Below are positions 55,091 through 64,000 of a stretch of DNA of 64,000 bases, piece by piece. The translations under genes and the position numbers were made by a program. A model generated the notes under the pieces. The model ran no database searches. It worked only from the letters and a program-made list of their open reading frames with translations, and had not been told where the DNA came from. The DNA is from Astropecten irregularis (lineage: Eukaryota; Echinodermata; Asteroidea; Paxillosida; Astropectinidae). The DNA is taken from the NCBI GenBank assembly GCA_963971285.1, contig OZ020252.1, positions 20,621,662 through 20,685,661 on the forward strand, in the 5' to 3' direction. How positions within the stretch are numbered: the stretch's first letter is position 1; each line of letters starts with the position of its first letter.

Positions 55091-56062
55091 ACATGTACAT
55101 GTATGTGGTCATCAAGATTCCCTCTGTGCTAAACTCACTTGAGAAATTGCTACATTGACAGGGTGAGGATAAGAAATGGTTTCACATATTAGTAGAAAAT
55201 CTCCTGTTTCATTTAAAAGGGCTGCCTAATATTCATTCGTTTTCTTGATTTCTGTTTGTAGAATATCGCTATGAAAGGTCAAACTGAGAAAATGCCTGGT
55301 AAATTGTTTTTTTTAATGACAAATTCAAAATATATGACATTAATCACCAGGCATTACATGATGGTAGAGTTGTCCATTGTTCATTGTACGGTGCTTGAAT
55401 TCATTCTGAATATTATGTACACTAAAGCCAAATATAAGACGTTGAGATTTCTGAATTCACGTGTATTTCTTGCATTCAAATCTTATTATTAATAGTTGAT
55501 TGATCCTCACTTTCCTGTTTTTCTCCCGTCTTCTGACATCTTTTGATGCTTTGAATCGTAAAATTAATTTGTAAGGAGCTTTGAGTTTGAATAGTGAGCT
55601 TGATAATCCACTGTACACAAGAATGACTCCTCAGACTTTCTCCAAACTTCATTATGTACATGTATGATAGTCCATAGTACAGTAGATCACAGTGAGAAAT
55701 GACCAAAACAAATTGAGGTGTGTTTTTTTCTTATTTTCAACGGCTGACATTTTGTCCTTTGTCGTGATGGTTGTGCGCGCACCTGATGGCGAGACCATGA
55801 AAATGATCACGTCCCTTGCCGGTTTCTGTAATTAACTGCTGTCATTTATTAGCAAGGCCTTGTGTGGCTTCATACTTGGTACACAGAACATGTAGCTGCA
55901 ATATATGGGGGATGTAACCTTCTAAGGGAATCAAGTTGAATGCCTGAAAGCCCCCTTGAGCACAGGTATACGTTTGCGGATCTATACACATGACTGACTC
56001 AGACTAGACATGCTTCACCAAGCTTGTATATATTGAGGCTCTCCTCCTGTATGGTTTGTTAA

Positions 56063-56670
56063 CAGTGTTGGAGGTCTCGAGGCCGGCCTTGGCCTCGAGG
56101 CCGGCCTCGAGGCCAGTTTTTGATGGCCTTGGTCTCGGCCTCGGCCTCGCTGTATGATGACTCGGTCTTGGCCTTGGCCTCGGCACCTCCTGGCCTCGGA
56201 AAATGGGCCGAGGCCGGTTCAAGGCCGCCAGTTTAGACACAAATTTTCCCAACACTTATTTTAGGTTTTCGCAGTTGAATCTTCACCCTTATGTGTGATA
56301 TCCATTGATCTGCACGGATCATACACACCGCGCTGCCATGTGCGATGCGCATTTTGAGTTTGGACTCTCCAACAATTCAAACGGGGATCGTCGCACTAGA
56401 CTGTACATGTCATGTATGTAACACAAACAAAGTTATGGGGTTATATAAGTTAATATGAAAATCTGATGATTTCTGAGTAAAAAAAAATCCTACATGTATT
56501 GTGTGTGCACTAAACAACCGGCCTTGGCCTCGGCCTTGGCCTCGGACACTGTGGCCTTGGCCTCGGCCTCGGTCTTGAATGCTCATGACTCGGCCTTGGC
56601 CTTGGCCTCGGAGACCCATGACTCGGCCTTGGCCTTGGCCTCGGGGGTTGTGGACTCGACTCCAACACTG
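56063..56670. mobile_element. hAT-type element with GGCCTC/GGCCTT arrays at both ends
   Basis: 608 bp. Ends are CAGTGTTGGAG (56063-56073) and its exact complement (56660-56670); TTTGTTAA stands outside both (56055-56062 and 56671-56678), an exact 8-bp duplication. Inside each end is a degenerate array of GGCCTC/GGCCTT hexamers (about 56080-56225 and 56515-56645), interrupted by CATGACTCGG-type spacers; the middle is ordinary AT-rich sequence. No transposase is encoded, so it depends on one elsewhere. Arg-Pro or Leu-Ala-Ser repeats in translation are artefacts of the hexamer. Confidence 0.85.
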
Positions 56671-58379
56671 TTTGTTAAACTTCTGATGTTAAGATTCAGG
56701 ATTGCATTCACCATACATGGTAGCGGTGCTAACCTTAATTTCCCAGATGTGTAGTCGATTACTTGGTGTATCCTTGCTAAAGGTGAATATGGCTCAAGAT
56801 CCTATGTACATGTACACACACATGCAACCAAGTCAGGAAGATTTCTTCGTAAATTTGTTCTCTTCTCAGATAAAAAAGAAATAAAACAGAAGACAAAAAC
56901 AAGCTCAAAAGGATTTGATTTCCTGATAAGAGAAAATCTTTGATCATCATTTCATCATCAGTGATGCATTTGAGGCAGAAAACGAACGGCTATCTTACAC
57001 TTCTCAACAAAATTGCCTTTACACATGTACAGTGTACACGTAATGGAAATCATCAGAAGGACATATGAAAATAATTTGTTCCATTTATGATGTTTGTTCT
57101 CCATTTGGATAAAATAAAAAAAAAATTCCCGGGTTGTTTTTGCCCAAAAAGGTATCTTTTCAAAGTTTTTTTGCAAAATGTAATTTTCATTTATCCAGAC
57201 TATTTGCCATTAGTACATGTACAGAGAGCTATTGTTGGTGGTCCTCTCCTGTTTACTGCACACTGAATATTTCTTTGAACTCATTATTGGATTATTGCGT
57301 TTAATTTTGTGTTTACAAAACCAGCCTCACTTAGCCCGAGGAAAAAGCTTTTCATCCATTATCCATTCTGTCCATTTTAGTACTCAAGACAAATCTACAA
57401 TGGACTGACATTTTAGCTTTCTACACATACAGGGTCTATACAAAAAACTGGAAAAGAAACTTAACCGTAAATTATATATTTTTTTTTTGATAATTTTTTT
57501 TCTCTGGTATTACTGTTTTTGAATTGAAGTTGCCCTGTGCTTCAGCAATTTGTAAGCCTATGCAAACCTTATATTGTAACATCGTCAGCTCTTCAGATTT
57601 TGAAGTGTTTCATTGAAAAGCACTTCAATTCATCCATTTGTTACAACTTGTGTACATTTATAATTACATGTGCTTGCAAAATTCATGTATTGTGTTTTTT
57701 TTATCAACTGCCTTTATAATATTATTCAAATTCAATATGAGATTATACTATTTAAAGGACAATCTACACACCTTTCATAAAAACTCATTAACTTGCTGAA
57801 TGAAACTGTTCATTATTGACATTGTTCCTCTGAACGTGTTACTTTGCCTTGTTAATGTATAGATAAGAAGCACTGTACATGTATACAGTAATCACCTTCC
57901 CTGTTAGATTTGTCAATTGGTGTTACATGTATGTACATTTGTACATATTTTGTCAGCTTAAATGACTGTCCTCACAGATGTGCATTTACAAGTGTATAAG
58001 GCCTAATTAATGTAAAATCCCGGATACACCTGTACATACAGTGTACATAAATGTGTACTGAACATGTACGTGTACATACGTACATGTATATACATTTGTA
58101 TGTACAGTGTATGTGTACTCAAATGGACATGTACATTTTGAAGTCATGGTTTGATATCATTGTTACATGATGTATTATGAGAAGAAGAAACTCTCCCTGA
58201 TCAAATGGCTTTGATATACTTGCCTTATGTGTGTGTAATTTATTTCTTGGACAAAGTAGACTTAGTATGTAGGTCTATGCACCAAACTTTGGCAACTTTG
58301 AAGAGCAGACTTTGCTGACTGTGACTGCACCTCCAGGGGACATATAGAGGATGAAGACCTTAGCTGAGCAGTTGTGTTT

Positions 58380-58530
58380 AGAGATTGCAGCATCTCTCAA
58401 TCTCATCGCATCTCATCTCCCATTGGATGAGAATCCTCTCATCTCATCAAGTCATCTCCCTCATCCCACCCCCCCCCCCCTCATACCTGCTTCCTTTTCT
58501 TCTCCCAATCTCATCTCAATTGGATTGCAT
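58380..58530. repeat. Degenerate CTCAT-rich tract with poly(C)
   Basis: Many CATCTCAT and TCTCATC units around a run of about 13 C at 58467-58480. Pyrimidine-rich on the + strand. Confidence 0.55.
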
Positions 58531-61500
58531 CTTGTTATACTGGGACAGGTATGACAAGACAGGTAGTGAGCGGTCAGTCCGTAGTGGAGGACTCACTCTT
58601 GAGAATATCTTCCTATTGATACAGAGATCTTCCGTAAAGATTGGCATCAGAATCTTTGTGCTTCATTTACTTTTCCCTCTTATCCATCGGGGACTCTGGA
58701 TTTCACTTCCTGGCTTTACCCTACATGCACAGTGTACATCCTAGATATTTTATTTCAATGGACTCAAATTGAAAGATTTACATGTGTACATATTCCTGTA
58801 GAAGTCAGTGATTAAGTTTTGGAATAAAATTGTAATTGTGTGTACTTTTTTTCTGGCTGCAGACATGGGATGGTTTGTAAAGAGGAATGGAAATTCACGA
58901 TATTGTCAACCTAAAAAAGCAATCTTTCTCGGTGTATGCACAAATATACTTTCCAGAAGCATGAACTATTTGAACATGGTTTTATTGAAGCAGTCATTTT
59001 GGAAATTAATTTTCAAGTCGATATAGAAAGGAATGAAGTCCTTGGCATATTCTGAAACACTCATGAAATTCATTTATTTGGACTTGCAAAATTGAATTGA
59101 ACAGGAAATAAATGAAAGGAATCCATACAAGCGTTGAAAAATTGCAAAATTCTTGGGGTCGGTCTGAAAAAAAAATGGAGGCCCAACCCAGCACATTGCC
59201 AGGACTGCAGGTGAAGCAGAATTCCTAAGGCGACGTGATACATTAAAAATATTTCATGGACATTTTATGATAAAATTTGAGGCCTTGTTTTAGGCCAAAT
59301 ATCAAAGGCCACTAGTATCATCTCCCTGCTAGAGTGGCCACAGGGCCGTCTTCTTGTAATATTTCTGTCCCTGGAGTGCTCTGTGAGTTGAGTAACGCTG
59401 AATAATTGCAGGTAGAAACTGAACAGCAGATGGGAGACTCTCAGAGGACCGTGTTTGAAATACACTTGATGTGGCATGTGCGGAACAACAATGCATGGTT
59501 GGAATTGACATCATGCAGCTCTCCACCAATCAGGGCTGCTCGTGGATCTTCTTACAAGACGTAGGATGTATATAAGTCCACAAATGGGGCACAACTGGCC
59601 TGTCTTCATACTTCAACAAGAAAAGAAATAAACACACCCTACAAACATCTTGAAGTGTCAGAATGCATAAATTGAAATACTGGAAAATTTCTTGACCTGA
59701 AACGTCGTGAAAAGCACTCAGACGTTATTTTTGATCACAGAGTTGAGTGTTTTATTGAAAGAATGCTCAATGCAATGCTAGTAATAGACTGCTGATTTCC
59801 ACCCCTCACAAAAAGGGCCAGCTTAACGTAACTAAAAAGGTTTCAGACTAAAAGCGTCCAAATAAACGAGGAAAAGCTACTAAATTCTACAAAATATTAG
59901 GATGCCACTAAAATTGTCAACCTTAAAAGGTGTGTCTTGAATCACTAACAAAAAATATATATAGCTTTGTTTCTTTCTTCATTTTTTTTTTTTTTTTAAA
60001 TCAAAGTATAATATTTTTGAAAAGACATGATTGAAGTTTGCATGTACAAATACATTGCAGTATGTGTTTGTTTTTTTTAAATTCTCTTCAAGATGGGGCG
60101 TTGGACCAACTTACATACAGTATAATCATGGGGCTATTAGCTCCATTGTATAATTAACCATTGTAATATACATGTAGCCACCTGATGCCAAATAGCAAGG
60201 TACAGTATGATATTATAATATTCAAGGTCTCCTTGCATGCACAATGTACAGGTACACTGTACGTGTAGAGCATTCATTGTGGAACAGAATGAACATTAAA
60301 CATGTTACTTATTTTTTGCTAAACAATGGAGGACCGAAATATGACGTCACTTGTAATAGAAAATGCAGTGCGAATAGAGTAGAGTCTCACAATACATGAA
60401 CTGTACACATCTTTTACAGGCTACATGTATGTGTACATGTATACATGTTGTGTGCATACTGTATTCACTTTGGCACTTTATAAGTCTCTGCTGTTGTTTT
60501 ATCTCCTGCTTAACATGTACATGAACGTGTAAAGTATTTAGATACAAGTACAGTGTATTGTATATGTAAAGGATAAGCTGTGACACATGAACATGTATGC
60601 TGATTACACTGCGTTGTACAGATTTGATGGATAATCTATGACTTGATCTCATGGGCAGCAATCCCGTATGATTGGCTTTTTGGATCAGAAGTTTAGCAGA
60701 GGCTCAGTGTTGCGATAATGTAGTTTAATAAAACACGGCAAAAAATTGTGAAGCTGTTTTCTGTTTTACATTTGGGCACTTTCATGAGAGAAAAAGCAAT
60801 GACCAGAGGCAGCTTCATTTCTTGTCTCCATGAAAATTCTGATCAGAATTGTTTTTGTGTTACATGTAAGTCCAAGTTGCATGCCTGGTTTAAGTGGAAT
60901 TTCCTGCGGTCGTTTGTCGTCAAATGTATGGTAATTCAGAGAAGCATTTCTTTTCAATGCAATACCTTCCACCCACGTGTTAAGAGATATTTCCATTTCC
61001 ATATTGTTATTGGAGATCCTTTCCCAGACTAGCAATTCAGTCTTCTTGACTGACAAACAAACAATACCCCTTCTCTGTGGCTGTGAGTATTTTTTGATTA
61101 TTTGAGAGTTTTGCCGATAGTATCATCCTGGGGATATCCTGCTGCTGTTTTTTTTTTCTTTCCTTTCGAAGAGGAACCATCTTAAATGTGAGTTGGGTCG
61201 TATTACAGGGACTTCACCGCTTGACACACCGGCCAGGACAATAGAGGGCCGGGGAAGATTGGAGGAGGAGGCTTGTAGGAGGAGTAATCAGTTATCTCTC
61301 CTTTATGAAGTCTTGAACAGCGTAAGGAGTAGCTATAGTTCCAAGGTCTTACATAATGGTCATTGCTCTCTGGTCATTGCACCCTGGTCATCTAAAGGCT
61401 TTTTCATACGATGCTAAAACAAGACTTGCAAGTTATTTCTCATTCTTGAGAAATCTTTCAAAAGGTGTCGTCATGCTTTGTGAGTGACCGACGTCCCTGA

Positions 61501-62369
61501 TGAATCCGTGAGAAATTTCTCAAGCTTGGGAAAAACTTGAATGTCTTTATTTCTGTTGGTCATCAAGATTAACTGGTCAGAGTTTTGTGTTGTGAAGTCA
61601 TAGTGTCCTTGTTTACATCGTTCCTTAAATGCAAATTTACATGTGTGTAAGATCATCTTTCCATCTTCTTACCGTCATGGATGTACTGATGTATACTGCA
61701 TGTGCTAGTTGGTACAGTATATGTACAGTACGTGTAGAAGCAATGGATTTCCCCTGTGTAAAGGGTACAAAAATATTTACCGATGTGATGAGCTGTAAAT
61801 TGCGTTAGGTAACCTGCGCCCCGCTCCTCTCTTCTCAGTTAAAGTTGCGGGCAACAAAACAGTCTTTTGCTGTAGCCCGGGCCTAATGTACTTGTCAACA
61901 TGCAGACGTGTCGATCCTGAGCGTTAAGCAGCATTATTAGCACTGATTGATTGGTTGTGCATAGCAAGGACTTGTGTCCAATTCGAACATGGCCCAGGGA
62001 AGTGGTGGTCTGTGGTCTAGAGTCAGTGTACTCTCATCCACTATACGTCTGCTTGGTTAAAATGTGTCTAGATGCCTAGGGTGCCTTCCTGTCAGGTAAT
62101 TTGCAAGGTGAATAAACATAACGATGTTCTTCTTCTGAAGCAGAAGAGGGTTTTTTTTAACCTGGCTGTCAAGGGGGACTCTTACGCGTACTCGTTGATT
62201 AGGCAAGGTTTATGTGCGTCCTGAGAAGTCCTGACGTATCAGAGGGGGACCCTAGATGCATCTGCGGGAGAAGTTGGTGATCGGTCATTATTTTGTTTCT
62301 TTAACAGCAGTTGTGAGCAAGTAAAAGACTCATAATGTCAGAGTTTGTTTGTCTCGTTTAGAACGTTTA

Positions 62370-62525
62370 AGACACTGCTTGAGGTTTGGAGTTTGGAGTT
62401 GTGTTTGAAGGGTTCTGAGGTTCTAATCCCACCTCGGGTACATGTATGTATGTGACCTTCCAGATGGGCCTCTACCCCCAAACCCCTTCTGCTCTCAGTA
62501 GGATTGTATCCAATTAGCAAGGGAG
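62370..62525 (+). mobile_element. Probable tRNA-derived SINE fragment
   Basis: A B-box-like GAGGTTCTAATCCC (about 62419) is followed by a GACCTTCCAGATGGGCCTC body and a GATTGTATCCAATTAGCAAG end. The A box is not clear. Confidence 0.35.
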
Positions 62526-62687
62526 TTGTCATCATGAGAATAAAACACTTCAAAAAGAAATTGTAGTCATTTTTTCCTTATGAAAAGGCAGTAAGAGTTT
62601 GTTATTAGATTTATACACATGTGGATTGGTTTGCGGAAACACCATGTAAGAATCGTTCATACTTTCACACTTCTTATTTCATCGCAC

Positions 62688-62740
62688 TTCTCGTAAGGTT
62701 GCAACGTTTCGACTAGCCTGCTCTAGTCATCATCATGAGA
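62688..62740 (-). ncRNA. Hammerhead-like motif of Penelope type
   Basis: On the minus strand: ATGATGAT, hairpin GACTAG-AGCAGG-CTAGTC, GAAAC, GTTGCAAC. The order fits a minimal hammerhead with the first core base changed (A for C). It ends in the self-complementary GTTGCAAC. Confidence 0.35.
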
Positions 62741-63944
62741 TTTATACACTATTGGCCATGCACCACTCACTGGCTGAATGTACGTATGCCGTTGTGAATA
62801 CTGAAACAACCCTCCCTCCCCCCTCCTACCCATCTAAGAAAGGACACATGACCAACATGCCACGTAGGATGAAGTGTTTCGCTTCACAGCTTCTTGGGCA
62901 GCCACACGTTAACGAGTAAGCTTGCTCCGTGGGCAGACTCAATTAGCCAAAGTGGCTTCCCATTATCTGTCCAGCACCATGCACTGCCCGGGTCCTCTTC
63001 ACTGAAGTGCTTTGCGTTATGTCCCCCGTCCTGTTGTTGATAGGTCTGGACTGTCAAAATGTGCGGGGGTTGCCTAACTGAACTTGGCCAGTCAACGTTC
63101 TTACCATCTTTTCATTTCATCTCGCGTCACCAATGCAAAGCACACACTGCACGGTTAAATGATCGGAACTGAGCTTTTATTATTTAAGCCAAATTAAATC
63201 AATGGAGTCTGTGGTTACAAATTGTTTGACACTGCATTTAAGTTTGCCTAAACGCTACGCTTGTTTAGTCTGATGTTGAGTTTCTTGTTAGATAATTTGT
63301 TATGTAAATGTGGTCCTGATTTGTGCATTGAAACATGTTAGGACATTGTCAAATTTTGAGAGATACATGTAAATGTAATTGTATTTACTTTATTAAAACA
63401 GACATGATTAAGCAAATGCATGTTTAAGTTATTTGTCCAAAGGTAATTGAAGAAGAAAGTTAATGGTGCTCTTAAGATAATGGAACAATTTTCCATTCTT
63501 TTTTCCTTTATAGAAACAATCTTCCTCTTTTTTCCACTTGGAAAGATTGTAAAAATGTTTTAAGTTAAGTACACATTTTGTAATTTAGGTAGTGGTTCTT
63601 TACCCCTGACCTTCTCCAATGAACCCAGGTCTACCAAAAAGCTTATGAATTGAAAACCATATATTTGCACACAAGCGTCCTGTGCTCCATAAACCCTTGT
63701 CAATCATGGCCGTGTTTCATCGGTATCCCGTAAAACCACTTTCCCCCCTACTGTAGTACTTACTGCATTATCGCTGATTGAAACCTGTCCGGTTACCAGC
63801 TTTGAAATCATGTCATATTCGTGTTCAGGGAACTTGTGTTGCTTTGTTAATGTGCTCATTTTGTGTACATTTTTGTGTTTTTTATTGCCGTGTCATTTAA
63901 ATATATATTTTTTTTTATGTTGTGGTTTCTTGTCTATGTTTCAG

Positions 63945-64000
63945 GCTGTTGTTTTGTGACTTACTACACACGGCAGGCGGCCATAGAAGCACAGAAAAAG
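63945..64000 (+). CDS. CELF family RNA-binding protein, second coding exon (cut by window end)
   Basis: Completes the split Gly codon and continues CCFVTYYTRQAAIEAQKK, giving RNP1 KGCCFVTY of RRM1 together with the preceding exon. In CELF1/2 the same place reads KGCCFVTFYTRKAALEAQ. The exon runs off the window. Confidence 0.95.

Larger units (their letters stand above)
49756..63944 (+). other. CELF intron, 14.2 kb, inside RRM1
   Basis: Donor GTATGT at 49756, acceptor TATGTTTCAG ending at 63944. The splice falls within the codon for the Gly of RNP1 (phase 1). It contains the elements listed separately plus long stretches without recognisable features, notably 51400-54700 and 57200-62600. Confidence 0.9.

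Noticed and set aside
56004..56619. Minus-strand frames rich in Arg-Pro and Gly-Gln
   Set aside because: They translate the GGCCTC/GGCCTT hexamer arrays of a mobile element.

Overview
The window is nuclear DNA of an animal, most likely a marine invertebrate deuterostome such as an echinoderm. The assignment to echinoderm is an inference; the animal assignment is firm. Genes are split by GT-AG introns. Two are recognisable without doubt: ribosomal protein eL42 (RPL36A), and the start of a CELF (CUGBP/Elav-like, Bruno) RNA-binding protein. A third, incomplete gene encodes a fucolectin-type (FTP / F5-8 type C-like) domain. All three are on the + strand. About 98% of the window does not code for protein.

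Layout. Positions 713-3116 (possibly to 5720) hold the 3' part of the lectin-domain gene, four exons whose reading phases all agree. A hydrophobic exon at 5622-5720 is in phase with an internal donor in the last exon, so the gene could also make a membrane-anchored form. Positions 5975-9904 hold the complete RPL36A gene: a terminal-oligopyrimidine (TOP) start, a first coding exon that contributes only the ATG, four more coding exons and a poly(A) signal. From about 9.9 to 49.5 kb no convincing coding exon is seen; this is the intergenic or 5' leader region of CELF. The first coding exon of CELF is at 49557-49755 (RRM1, first half). After an intron of 14.2 kb, the next exon begins at 63945 and runs off the window end inside RNP1 of the same RRM.

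The non-coding DNA is packed with short non-autonomous mobile elements, several with exact termini and target-site duplications readable in the sequence: a TTAA-flanked family in six copies, a TTAA-flanked element with telomere-like ends, two hAT-type elements with perfect 8-bp duplications (one carrying GGCCTC/GGCCTT hexamer arrays), a Tigger/pogo-like element with 24-bp perfect ends, and several fold-back elements. There is also a repeat that carries a tRNA-like pol III promoter downstream of its body, a second tRNA-derived SINE with a pentamer tail, and two hammerhead-ribozyme-like cores. The palindromes TACATGTA and TAGGCCTA recur throughout.

No operon-like or defence-system logic applies here. 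The most interesting items are the possible soluble/membrane splice switch of the lectin gene, the mosaic TTAA family (one copy of which abuts a splice acceptor), the hexamer-carrying hAT element, the hammerhead-like motifs, and clusters of RFX X-box-like and POU-like palindromes around the CELF 5' end.
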